Numbered from the stretch's first letter, positions 1 through 7,794 are shown. The stretch: DNA of 14,270 nucleotides from Oleiagrimonas sp036379395 (GCA_036379395.1 DASVGR010000030.1:1-14270), one strand, 5' to 3'. Notes: generated by a model from the sequence alone, not told the origin. Program-made: numbers and translations.

Positions 1-977
1 TGACCGATCACGGTGCCGGCGCGTTGTCGTTGCTGGCGGTGCGCGGCACGCCGAAGTATCTGTTCAACGTGCATCTGGACACGGTGCCGGCGGCGCCGGC
101 GTGGAGCCGCAATCCGCATGATTTGCTGGTGACGGACGATCGCGCCATCGGCCTGGGGGCGTGCGACATCAAGGGTGCGGCGGCGGCGTTGCTGGCAGTG
201 GCGCGGGTTGCCGACGGGCCGCTGGCGCTGTTGTTCACGTCCGACGAGGAAGCCAACGACACGCGTTGCGTGAAGGCGTTTTTGCAAGCGCATCCGGCTG
301 CTGCCGATGACGCGTTCAAGGCCGTCATCGTGGCCGAGCCGACGCGCGGGCGCGCGGTGCTGGCGCATCGCGGCATCCAGTCGGTGGCGATGCGTTTTGC
401 CGGCAAGGCCGGGCATGCGTCCAAGGCGCAGCAGCCGGGCGACAGCGCGTTGCATCAGGCGGTGCGCTGGGGCGACGCGGCGCTCGATTTCGTCGCCAGC
501 CACGATGCGTCCGAGTTTGGCGGGCTGACCGGGCTGCGCTTCAACATCGGCCGCATCGAGGGCGGCATCAAGGCCAACGTCATCGCGCCCGAGGCCGAGC
601 TGAAGTTCAACATGCGGCCGCTGCCGAACATGGGCGCGGACGATTTGCTGGCGAGGTTCCAGTCGCTGGCGGTGGTGCCGCCGGCCGCGTTCGCCGAAAC
701 CTTTCGCGGGCCGTCATTGCCGTCGGGTGATCCGGCGCGCGCGCACCAGCGCCGGCAGGCGGCGGAAGACCTGGCGCGTTCGCTTGCCTTTCCCATCGGC
801 CCGGCCGTGGATTTCTGGACCGAGTCGGCGCTGTTTTCGGCCGCCGGCTACACCAGTTTCGTCTATGGTCCCGGCGACATCGCACAGGCCCACGCGGCCG
901 ACGAATGGGTCGCGCTGGACCAGCTTGACGCGTATGTGCAAACCCTGCATGGAATCGTGAATCGTGGAATCGCCTAA
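1..977 (+). CDS. argE: N-acetylcitrulline/N-acetylornithine deacetylase, 3' part
   Basis: Zinc-dependent M20-family deacetylase that removes the acetyl group from the arginine precursor. In xanthomonads the enzyme at this operon position acts on N-acetyl-L-citrulline; that substrate is inferred here from context, not shown by sequence. The reading frame is open from base 3, so the start lies outside the window. I see 324 residues and estimate about 40 are missing. Numbered from the first visible residue, the metal-binding signature HLDTVP is at 24-29, GACDIKG with its bridging Asp at 52-58, and the acidic pair of TSDEEAND at 82-83. The M20 dimerisation domain follows, and a late HAADEW supplies a C-terminal His. 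The gene ends TAA at 975-977 and overlaps the argB/A start by 14 bases. The TTG at 24 is internal, since homology continues upstream of it. Confidence 0.9.
   Translation, partial: TDHGAGALSLLAVRGTPKYLFNVHLDTVPAAPAWSRNPHDLLVTDDRAIGLGACDIKGAAAALLAVARVADGPLALLFTSDEEANDTRCVKAFLQAHPAAADDAFKAVIVAEPTRGRAVLAHRGIQSVAMRFAGKAGHASKAQQPGDSALHQAVRWGDAALDFVASHDASEFGGLTGLRFNIGRIEGGIKANVIAPEAELKFNMRPLPNMGADDLLARFQSLAVVPPAAFAETFRGPSLPSGDPARAHQRRQAAEDLARSLAFPIGPAVDFWTESALFSAAGYTSFVYGPGDIAQAHAADEWVALDQLDAYVQTLHGIVNRGIA
951..954 (+). promoter_or_regulatory. ribosome binding site fixing the GTG start of argB/A
   Basis: GGAA at 951-954 lies 9 bases before the GTG at 964. The nearest upstream in-frame ATG, at 949, meets a TGA at 958-960, so it cannot start the gene. 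The next in-frame ATG, at 1018, would remove a conserved N-terminal segment (TIVRLLSSM). GTG at 964 is therefore the best start. The site lies within the argE coding region. Confidence 0.6.
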
Positions 978-2286
978 GTACAACACGCGTCGCACCATCG
1001 TGCGGCTGCTGTCCTCGATGGGCAGCGCCAAGGAAATCCAGCAATACCTGAAACGGTTTTCGTCGCTGGATGCCAAGCGCTTTGCCGTGGTCAAGGTTGG
1101 CGGCGCGGTGTTGCGCGACGAGCTGGCCGATCTGGCTTCGTCGCTGACATTTTTGCAGCAGGTGGGCCTGACGCCCATCGTGCTGCACGGCGCCGGTCCG
1201 CAGCTGGACGCCGAGCTGGCCGACGCCGGCATCGAGAAGGAAACCATCGGCGGCCTGCGCGTCACCTCGCCCAAGGCCATGGGCATCGTGCGGCGCGTGT
1301 TTCTGGAGCAGAACCTCAAGCTGGTCGAGGCCTTGCAGCACATGGACACGCGCGCCACAGCGGTGCCGTCGGGCGTGTTCATGGCCGGGTTCCTGGATCG
1401 CGACGTGTACGGCATGGTCGGGCAGGTGACGGGCATCAACCTGGCCGCCATCGACGCCAGCTTGCGCGCCAATTCCATCCCCGTGATCGCCAGCGTCGGC
1501 GAGACTGACGAGGGCCAGATCCTCAACGTCAACGCCGACATCGCGGCCAACGAGCTGGTGCGCGCGCTGCGTCCGTACAAGATCGTGTTTTTGACCGGTA
1601 CCGGCGGGCTGCTGGACGGCGGCGGCAAGGTGATCGACTCGATCAACCTGTCGACCGAATACGACCACCTCATGGCCCAATCGTGGATCACCGGCGGCAT
1701 GCGCCTGAAGCTGGAGCAGATCGCGAACCTGCTGGCCGATTTGCCGCTCACCTCGTCGGTGTCGATCACGCGACCATCGGAGCTGGCCAAGGAACTGTTC
1801 ACGCACAAGGGCTCGGGCACGCTGGTGCGGCGCGGCGAAAAAGTGCTGCGGTTCGACTCGTGGGACGGCATCGACACGGCGCGCATGCGCGAGCTGGTCG
1901 AGTCGAGTTTCGGCCGCCAGCTGGTGCCCGACTATTTCGACATCACCGTGCCGTACCGCGTCTACGTGAGCGAAAACTACCGCGCCGCGATGATCCTCAC
2001 CGAACAGGGCGGCCTGCCGTACCTGGACAAGTTCGCGGTGCTGGACGACGCGCAGGGCGAAGGCCTGGGGCGCGCCGTGTGGCAGGTGATGCGTGAAGAA
2101 AATCCCACGCTTTTCTGGCGTTCACGACACAACAACCAGGTCAATATTTTCTACTACGCGCAGTCCGACGGTTGCCTCAAGCAGCCGCGCTGGAAGGTGT
2201 TCTGGTATGGCCTGGACGGCAATTTCGACACCATCGCGCGCTGTGTGCATTACTGCGAAGAACACACTCCCACGTTGATCGGATGA
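964..2286 (+). CDS. argB: bifunctional N-acetylglutamate kinase / N-acetylglutamate synthase
   Basis: A 440-residue fusion catalysing the first two steps of arginine synthesis: acetyl-CoA plus glutamate to N-acetylglutamate, then its phosphorylation. The N-terminal amino-acid kinase domain (about 1-285) shows VKVGGAVL at 43-50, HGAGPQLD at 75-82, NVNADIAAN at 188-196 and TGGMRLKLEQ from 243. The C-terminal GNAT domain (about 290-440) of the vertebrate-like NAGS type shows an acetyl-CoA loop QGEGLGRA at 364-371, the FWRSR segment near 384-388 and WKVFWYG near 410-416. Stand-alone bacterial ArgB is about 260-300 residues, so the extra 150 form a true second domain. This architecture is known from Xanthomonas and Xylella, where the N-terminal domain also carries arginine feedback control. 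It starts with GTG inside argE and ends 4 bases before the next gene. Confidence 0.95.
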   Translation: MESPKYNTRRTIVRLLSSMGSAKEIQQYLKRFSSLDAKRFAVVKVGGAVLRDELADLASSLTFLQQVGLTPIVLHGAGPQLDAELADAGIEKETIGGLRVTSPKAMGIVRRVFLEQNLKLVEALQHMDTRATAVPSGVFMAGFLDRDVYGMVGQVTGINLAAIDASLRANSIPVIASVGETDEGQILNVNADIAANELVRALRPYKIVFLTGTGGLLDGGGKVIDSINLSTEYDHLMAQSWITGGMRLKLEQIANLLADLPLTSSVSITRPSELAKELFTHKGSGTLVRRGEKVLRFDSWDGIDTARMRELVESSFGRQLVPDYFDITVPYRVYVSENYRAAMILTEQGGLPYLDKFAVLDDAQGEGLGRAVWQVMREENPTLFWRSRHNNQVNIFYYAQSDGCLKQPRWKVFWYGLDGNFDTIARCVHYCEEHTPTLIG

Positions 2287-2290
2287 AGCC

Positions 2291-2893
2291 ATGAGCGACT
2301 TTCTTTCACCCGTCACCCTGACTGGCCGGCACGTCACGCTGGAACCGCTGTCGGCCGACCACGCGGATGCGCTGGCGAGGGCCTGCGCCGACGGCCAATT
2401 GTGGGAGCTGTGGTACACCGCGGTGCCGCGCGCCGAGGCCATGGCTGCATACATTGACACGGCGCTGGCCATGCAGGCCGAAGGCACGGCATTGCCGTTC
2501 GCGGTACGTGCGACGGCGACCGGTGACATCGTCGGCTGCACGCGCTACCTGCATGTCGATGCCGCCAATCGTCGCGTCGAGATCGGCGCCACCTGGTATG
2601 CGCAGTCGGTGCAGCGCACCGGCGTCAACACCGAATGCAAGGCGCTGCTGCTGCAACATGCCTTCGAAGTGCTTGGCTGCATTCGCGTGGAACTGCGCAC
2701 GCACTGGATGAACCAGACCAGCCGCGCCGCCATCGCACGGCTGGGCGCCAAACAGGAAGCCGTGCTGCGCAACGATCGCATTCTTGCCGATGGCAGCTGG
2801 CGCGATACCGTGGTGTTTTCCATCATTCAATCGGAATGGCCGGCCGTGAAGCGGCATCTGGCCTTCAAGCTGCAACGGAACGAAAAATCATGA
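2291..2893 (+). CDS. GNAT-family N-acetyltransferase (RimJ/RimL-like), substrate unknown
   Basis: A 200-residue single-domain acetyltransferase of the RimJ/RimL type. An N-terminal strand-helix start (VTLTGRHVTLEPLSADHADAL, about 8-28) is followed by the central sheet. The acetyl-CoA pyrophosphate-binding loop is at QRTGVNTE (108-115). A family-typical MNQTSRAAIARLGA helix spans 140-153, and there is a late GSWRDTVVFSI strand. It starts 4 bases after the argB/A stop, with a GGATGAAG ribosome binding site overlapping that stop, and its TGA overlaps the argC start (ATGA). This position strongly suggests co-translation with arginine genes. The synthase domain of argB/A already makes N-acetylglutamate, so this protein need not be the NAGS. 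It could acetylate a protein N-terminus, an amino acid or an antibiotic. The fold is clear; the function is not. Confidence 0.88.
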   Translation: MSDFLSPVTLTGRHVTLEPLSADHADALARACADGQLWELWYTAVPRAEAMAAYIDTALAMQAEGTALPFAVRATATGDIVGCTRYLHVDAANRRVEIGATWYAQSVQRTGVNTECKALLLQHAFEVLGCIRVELRTHWMNQTSRAAIARLGAKQEAVLRNDRILADGSWRDTVVFSIIQSEWPAVKRHLAFKLQRNEKS

Positions 2894-3870
2894 GCGACAA
2901 GAAAACCGTCGGCATCGTCGGCGCACGCGGCTACACCGGCACCGAACTGATCCGCCTGATCAGCCGCCATCCCGCGCTGGAACTGGCTTTTGTGTCCTCG
3001 CGCGAATTGGACGGCCAAAAGGTGGCCGCGCACAACGATGCCTATGCCGGCGAACTGGCTTACGAGGCGCTGGATGCTGCGGCGGTGGCGGCCAAGCGTG
3101 CCGACATCGTCATTCTGGCCTTGCCCAACGGCAAGTCGGCGGCGTTTGTCGAAGCGCTGGAAGCGGCCAATCCGGACGGCATCATCATCGACATTTCGGC
3201 CGACCACCGTTTCGATCCGGACTGGTACTACGGCCTGCCGGAGCTGACGCGCGAAGCCTGGCGCGGGCAAAAGCACGTGAGCAATCCAGGCTGCTATGCC
3301 ACCGCGATGGAGCTGGCGATCACGCCGCTGAAAGACCTTCTGGCCGCGCCGCCGGTGTGTTTTGGCGTGTCGGGCTATTCCGGCGCCGGTACCACGCCGT
3401 CGGACAAGAACAACCCCGCAACGCTGCACGACAACCTCATCCCGTACGCGCTGACCGGCCACGGCCACGAGCGCGAGGTGAGTTATCAGCTGGGTTTGCC
3501 GGTCGAATTCATGCCGCACGTGGCGCCGCATTTTCGCGGCCTGACCGTCACGACCAATTTGTATTTGTCGCACCCGCTCACGCGTGATGAAGTATTGCGC
3601 AGGTTCCACGCGGCCTATGACGACGAGCCGCTGGTGGTGGTGCAGGACGATGCGCCGTGGGTCAGCAAGGCGGCCGAACACCATTATGCGGCAGTCGGCG
3701 GATTCACTTTGTCGACCGACGGCAAGCGCGTGGTCATCGTGTCCACGCTCGACAACCTGCTCAAGGGCGCGGCCACGCAGGCCATGCAAAACCTCAACCG
3801 GTTGCTGGGCCTGGACGAGTTGACCGCCATTCCGCGCGATGCGCCGGGCCAACAGGAGAACGCAGCATGA
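2890..3870 (+). CDS. argC: N-acetyl-gamma-glutamyl-phosphate reductase
   Basis: NADPH-dependent reductase turning N-acetylglutamyl-5-phosphate into N-acetylglutamate semialdehyde, the third step to arginine. The 326-residue protein opens with the Rossmann dinucleotide loop GARGYTG (11-17). It carries the catalytic Cys135 in SNPGCYATA, a SGYSGAG segment at 161-167 and the conserved HVAPHFRG near 210-217, whose His takes part in acid/base catalysis. Length fits the family. The ATG overlaps the preceding TGA as ATGA and has GGAA about 9 bases upstream. The frame stays open a further 85 codons upstream, but that stretch is out of frame with the GNAT gene and shows no ArgC homology, so it is not part of the protein. 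A short C-terminal tail (about 312-326) looks non-conserved. Confidence 0.96.
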   Translation: MSDKKTVGIVGARGYTGTELIRLISRHPALELAFVSSRELDGQKVAAHNDAYAGELAYEALDAAAVAAKRADIVILALPNGKSAAFVEALEAANPDGIIIDISADHRFDPDWYYGLPELTREAWRGQKHVSNPGCYATAMELAITPLKDLLAAPPVCFGVSGYSGAGTTPSDKNNPATLHDNLIPYALTGHGHEREVSYQLGLPVEFMPHVAPHFRGLTVTTNLYLSHPLTRDEVLRRFHAAYDDEPLVVVQDDAPWVSKAAEHHYAAVGGFTLSTDGKRVVIVSTLDNLLKGAATQAMQNLNRLLGLDELTAIPRDAPGQQENAA

Positions 3871-5189
3871 GCCAGCCGTTGTGGCAGAAAAAAGGCATCC
3901 GGATCGACCCGGCCATCATGGCGTTCATGGCTGGCGACGATGTGGTGCTGGACCGCGAATTCATCCTGTACGACATCACCGCCAGCAAGGCGCATGTCGA
4001 AGGCTTGCAGCACATCGGCGTGGTCAGCGCGGACGAATGCACCGCGCTGCTGCGCGAGCTGGATGCGCTGGCCACCGATTACGAGAACGGCGATTTCGTG
4101 CTCGACGAGCGTTTTGAAGATTGCCACAGTGCCATCGAGGCGCGCCTGACCGAACGCCTGGGCGACACCGGTCGGCGCGTGCACACCGGGCGTTCGCGCA
4201 ACGACCAGGTGCTGGTGGCCACGCGCTTGTGGCTGAAGGACCAGCTGGCCGCACTGGCCAATCATTGCCACGCCGTGGCCGAGGCATGCCTTGAGCGCGC
4301 CGCGCGCGAATCGCTGCCGATGCCGGGCTACACGCACCTGCAGCGCGCGGTGCCGTCGTCGACCGCGATGTGGTTTGCCGGCTTTGCCGAGGGCTTCATC
4401 GACAACGCGCTGCGCGCGCGGCAGACGCTGGACTGGGTCGATGCCAACCCGCTCGGCACGGCCGCGGGCTACGGCGTCAACCTGCCGCTGGACCGCGCCT
4501 ACACGACGCGGGCGCTGGGGTTCGATCGCATGCAGGTCAGTCCGATCTACGCGCAGTTGTCGCGCGGCAAATTCGAACTGGCCGCGCTGGATGCGCTGGC
4601 TTCGGCGTTGCTGGATCTGCGCCGTCTGGCGTGGGATTTGTCGCTGTTCACCACTGGCGAATTCGACTTCGTGCGGCTGCCGGCGCAGTACATCACCGGC
4701 AGTTCCATCATGCCCAACAAGCGCAATCCGGACGTGGTCGAGCTGCTGCGCGCCAGCTACGCCAGCGTGGCGGCGGCGCGCACCGAAATTGAGCAACTGC
4801 TGTCGTTGCCGTCCGGTTACCAGCGCGATCTGCAGATGACCAAGGGCGCCATCTGGCACGGTTTCCATCGCGGTCTGGCGGCGCTGGCGTTGTTGCCGGA
4901 TCTGCTGGCGCGGCTGGAATGGAACGCGGATGCCATGCGTGCTGCGATCGAGCCGGCGATGTATGCCACCGACGTGGCCGTCGAGCACACGGCCGCTGGT
5001 GTGCCGTTCCGCGAAGCCTATCGTGCCGCAGCCGAGGCGATCGGTTCGGTTGGCGCCGGGCGCACGCCCGAACGCAGCCTGGCCGAGCGCACCTCGCCGG
5101 GTGGCGACGGTGCGCTGGGGCTTGAAATTTTGCGTGCCCGCCTCAAGGCCTGTGAGGACATTCGCTCGCGATCAACAGGAGCTGCATGA
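3867..5189 (+). CDS. argH: argininosuccinate lyase
   Basis: Splits argininosuccinate into arginine and fumarate, the last step of arginine synthesis; homotetramer of the fumarase/aspartase superfamily. In the 440-residue protein the three superfamily blocks are visible: HTGRSRNDQ at 106-114, GYTHLQRA at 154-161 with the catalytic His157, and the signature GSSIMPNKRNPD at 278-289, whose flexible loop carries the catalytic Ser. It starts at an ATGA overlap with argC and has a strong AGGAG (3854-3858) 8 bases upstream. A longer in-frame start at 3657 lies deep inside argC and is rejected. The N-terminus (QPLWQKKG) lacks the longer leader seen in E. coli ArgH but keeps the catalytic core. It ends in an ATGA overlap with proB. 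Confidence 0.96.
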   Translation: MSQPLWQKKGIRIDPAIMAFMAGDDVVLDREFILYDITASKAHVEGLQHIGVVSADECTALLRELDALATDYENGDFVLDERFEDCHSAIEARLTERLGDTGRRVHTGRSRNDQVLVATRLWLKDQLAALANHCHAVAEACLERAARESLPMPGYTHLQRAVPSSTAMWFAGFAEGFIDNALRARQTLDWVDANPLGTAAGYGVNLPLDRAYTTRALGFDRMQVSPIYAQLSRGKFELAALDALASALLDLRRLAWDLSLFTTGEFDFVRLPAQYITGSSIMPNKRNPDVVELLRASYASVAAARTEIEQLLSLPSGYQRDLQMTKGAIWHGFHRGLAALALLPDLLARLEWNADAMRAAIEPAMYATDVAVEHTAAGVPFREAYRAAAEAIGSVGAGRTPERSLAERTSPGGDGALGLEILRARLKACEDIRSRSTGAA

Positions 5190-6373
5190 CCGCAATACGT
5201 ACATTTCGGGAACAACCCCTCCCGCGTTGGCATCGCGCCGTGCTCAAGGTGGGGTCCAGTTTGCTGGCCGGCGAGGACGGCGGGCTGAGCACGCAAAACG
5301 TGCTGGGATTGGCCCAGTTCATCGCCGCCAGTCATGCCGAAGGCCGCCAGATCGTGCTGGTGTCTTCGGGAGCTGTCAGCGCCGGACGCATGCTGCTGGC
5401 CCACCGCGGCGAGGGCCACAACACCCACGCCGCGCGTCAGGCCATGGCGGCGTTGGGGCAAACGCAAACCATTGCCCTGTGGCAACGCCTGTTTGACCGG
5501 CCGCTGGCGCAAGTGCTGCTGACACACGACGACATGCGTGACCGCCGCCGCTATCTGAATGCGCGCACCACGCTGCTTGAATTGCTGCAACACACCATTT
5601 TGCCGGTCGTCAACGAAAACGACACCGTGGCTGTGGACGAACTGACCCTTGGCGACAACGACAACCTGGCCGCCATCGTCGCTGCCCTGGTCGATGCCGA
5701 CTTGCTGCTGATCGCCACCGACATCAACGGACTGTACTCGGCCAACCCGCGCATCGATCCCGAGGCGGAACCCATTGACGAGGTGATCGAGCTGACGCCG
5801 CAGGTGATGGCCATGGCCGGTGCTGCCGGCAGTGCCCATGGCACCGGTGGCATGCGTACCAAGCTGGAAGCGGCGCAAAAAGCCGCAGCGGCGGGCATTG
5901 ACACGGTCTTGTTCAACGGTCGCAATGCCGATGTGGCGCGCCTGCTCAGCCATGGCAAGGTGCGTGGCACGCGTTTGCGCGCCACGCAAAACAAATTGCA
6001 CGCACGCAAGTACTGGCTGCGCCACATGCCGGCAGTGCCGGGCGCGATTCTGGTCGATGCCGGTGCGGCACGCGCCTTGTGCGCCGGTGGCGCCTCGTTG
6101 TTGCCGACCGGAGTGACCGGTGCCGAGGGCGAATTCCAGCGTGGCGACATGGTGGAGATCGTCACCGCCAAGGAGCACAAATGCGTCGCCCGCGGCATCA
6201 CCCAATACGGTGCTGCCGAGTTGAACCTCATTCACGGTCGTCACACCAGCGAAATCGAAGATCGCCTGGGCTACAGCTATGGCGACGTGGTCGTGCACCG
6301 CGATGATCTGGCCACCGTGGCCGCGCCTTCCGACCCCGCCGATACCCACGCAGGAGCACCGACGCATGACTGA
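5186..6373 (+). CDS. proB: glutamate 5-kinase with C-terminal PUA domain
   Basis: Phosphorylates glutamate to gamma-glutamyl phosphate, the first and proline-inhibited step of proline synthesis. The protein has 395 residues. The amino-acid kinase domain (about 15-260) shows KVGSSLL at 21-27, SSGAVSAG at 60-67, VNENDTVA at 142-149, LGDNDNLAA at 155-163 and GTGGMRTKL at 219-227. A PUA domain follows at about 285-370, and the last 20 residues look low in conservation. The start overlaps the argH stop (ATGA) with AGGAG at 5177-5181. The spacing is only 4 bases, so translation may rely on coupling to argH. The stop overlaps proA by 8 bases. Its kinase fold is related to that of the argB/A N-terminal domain, so this operon holds two such kinases for the two competing uses of glutamate. 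Confidence 0.96.
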   Translation: MTAIRTFREQPLPRWHRAVLKVGSSLLAGEDGGLSTQNVLGLAQFIAASHAEGRQIVLVSSGAVSAGRMLLAHRGEGHNTHAARQAMAALGQTQTIALWQRLFDRPLAQVLLTHDDMRDRRRYLNARTTLLELLQHTILPVVNENDTVAVDELTLGDNDNLAAIVAALVDADLLLIATDINGLYSANPRIDPEAEPIDEVIELTPQVMAMAGAAGSAHGTGGMRTKLEAAQKAAAAGIDTVLFNGRNADVARLLSHGKVRGTRLRATQNKLHARKYWLRHMPAVPGAILVDAGAARALCAGGASLLPTGVTGAEGEFQRGDMVEIVTAKEHKCVARGITQYGAAELNLIHGRHTSEIEDRLGYSYGDVVVHRDDLATVAAPSDPADTHAGAPTHD

Positions 6374-7622
6374 TGCCATCCGCGAACAAGCCTTGCAATG
6401 CCGCTCGGCTTCCGCCGCGATCGCCGAGCTGGACACGGCCGCCAAGAACGCGTTGCTGATGTCCATGGCCGATGCGCTGGAGGCTGATGCCAAAACTGTG
6501 CTGGCGGCCAACGCCGAAGACCTTGCCGTCGCGCGCGACAAGGGTGTCGGCGCAGCCATGCTGGATCGGCTGGCGCTTGATCCGGCGCGTCTGAAGGGCA
6601 TTGCCGACGCGTTGCGTTTTGTCGCCGGCCTGCCCGATCCGGTACGTGCGATCACACGCCGCGAAACCTCGCCCAAGGGCTTCGTCATCGAACGCGAGCG
6701 CATTCCGCTGGGCGTCATCGCGATGATTTACGAGGCGCGCCCGAACGTCACCGCCGACGCGGCCGCGTTGTGCCTCAAGGCCGGCAACAGCGTCATTTTG
6801 CGCGGCGGCTCCAACGCCGTGCGCTCCAACCGCGCCATTGCCGCGTGCCTGCACAAGGCGTTGCGCGAGGCGGGGCTGCCGGAGCAGGCCGTGGTGCTGC
6901 TGGACGACTTGCGCCGCGAATCCATCCTGGAATTGATCCAGCTGTCCGACGTGGTCGACCTGGTCATTCCGCGTGGCGGCGAAGGCCTGATCCGCTTCGT
7001 CACCGACAACGCGCGCGTGCCCGTCATCAAGCATTACAAGGGCGTGTGCCACTTGTATGTGGACAAGGCGGCGGATCTGGCCAAGGCCGTGGATCTGGCC
7101 ATCGACGGCAAGTGCGCGCGCCCGGCGGCGTGCAATTCCATCGAGAACCTGCTGGTGCATGCCGACGTGGCGAAGGCGTTCTTGCCGCGCGTGGCCGAGG
7201 CATTGCGCGCGCGCGGCGTGGAGCTGGTTGGCGACGAGCGCACCCGCACCATCGTGCCGGACATGGGCGTGGCCACCGACGAGGATTACGCCACCGAGTA
7301 CCTGGCGTTGAAGCTTGCCGTGCACGTGGTCGACGATGTCGATGCGGCCATCGCGCACATCCGCCAGTTCGGTTCGGACCACACCGAAGTGATCGTCACC
7401 GAGGACGTCCAGACGGCCAAACGTTTCGTGCACCAGTTGCGCTCGGCGGTGGTCATGGTCAACGCCTCGTCGCGTTTCAGCGACGGCGGCGAGCTGGGAC
7501 TGGGTGCCGAAATCGGCATTTCCACCACGCGCCTGCACGCGTACGGTCCGATGGGGCTGGAAGCGCTGACCATCGAGCGCTTCGTGCTGCACGGGCATGG
7601 CGAAGTGCGTGCGCCCGTGTAG
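6366..7622 (+). CDS. proA: glutamate-5-semialdehyde dehydrogenase (gamma-glutamyl phosphate reductase)
   Basis: NADPH-dependent reduction of gamma-glutamyl phosphate to glutamate-5-semialdehyde, which cyclises toward proline. The 418-residue protein has aldehyde-dehydrogenase fold features: the cofactor-binding stretch GVIAMIYEARPN (about 116-127), KAGNSVILRGGSNA (138-151), IPRGGEGLI (201-209) and the catalytic Cys256 in RPAACNSIENLLV. Length matches E. coli ProA (417). The start is ATG at 6366 with AGGAG (6352-6356) 9 bases upstream, inside the end of proB. A more upstream in-frame ATG at 6279 is rejected because it has no homology. ProB and ProA channel an unstable intermediate, consistent with the overlap. 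It is the last gene of the operon and is followed by a REPIN. Confidence 0.97.
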   Translation: MTDAIREQALQCRSASAAIAELDTAAKNALLMSMADALEADAKTVLAANAEDLAVARDKGVGAAMLDRLALDPARLKGIADALRFVAGLPDPVRAITRRETSPKGFVIERERIPLGVIAMIYEARPNVTADAAALCLKAGNSVILRGGSNAVRSNRAIAACLHKALREAGLPEQAVVLLDDLRRESILELIQLSDVVDLVIPRGGEGLIRFVTDNARVPVIKHYKGVCHLYVDKAADLAKAVDLAIDGKCARPAACNSIENLLVHADVAKAFLPRVAEALRARGVELVGDERTRTIVPDMGVATDEDYATEYLALKLAVHVVDDVDAAIAHIRQFGSDHTEVIVTEDVQTAKRFVHQLRSAVVMVNASSRFSDGGELGLGAEIGISTTRLHAYGPMGLEALTIERFVLHGHGEVRAPV

Positions 7623-7669
7623 GTGACCTCGAAAGTCGCCTGGAGCATCGGGTCTGGCCAAAAACCTCT

Positions 7670-7746
7670 TGTGGGAGCCCGCCCGCGGGCGAAAGGATCT
7701 GGCCTCGGGCCAGCATCTGGCTATCGCGCGCAGGCGCGCTCCTACA
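7670..7746. repeat. REPIN copy 1: two inverted REPs of different arm type
   Basis: A 77-bp element made of a REP beginning GTGGGAGCCCGC (hairpin GCCCGC/GCGGGC), a 31-base spacer and a second REP in reverse orientation ending GCGCGCTCCTACA (GTAGGAGCGCGC on the other strand). The GTGGGAG/GTAGGAG heads are at the outer ends, the REPIN layout known for RAYT-associated GTAG REPs. It matches the reverse complement of 14137-14213 at 68 of 77 positions. Of the 9 differences, 4 are one block in the spacer centre. It lies between the convergent genes proA and rapA, so its GC-rich stems probably act as a bidirectional transcription barrier. No run of T follows the stems, so it is not a classic intrinsic terminator. 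Confidence 0.88.
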
Positions 7747-7767
7747 CCGCAAAATGCCGCCATGTTC

Positions 7768-7794
7768 TGTAGGAGCCCGCCTGCGGGCGAAAGA
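7768..7794 (+). repeat. single REP (GTAG type)
   Basis: Begins TGTAGGAGCCCGCCTG with hairpin arms GCCCGC/GCGGGC around two bases and ends GGGCGAAAGA. It carries a GTAG head but the CCCGC-type arms otherwise seen with the GTGGGAG head, so it is a hybrid of the two REP forms in the window. It lies 21 bases after REPIN copy 1 and 21 bases before the rapA stop codon, and may shield the rapA mRNA 3' end or stop transcription. Confidence 0.8.

Noticed and set aside
3684..4988. Long minus-strand frames opposite argC, argH, proB and proA
   Set aside because: They are antisense shadows with His/Gln/Arg-rich translations and no recognisable domain or ribosome binding site.
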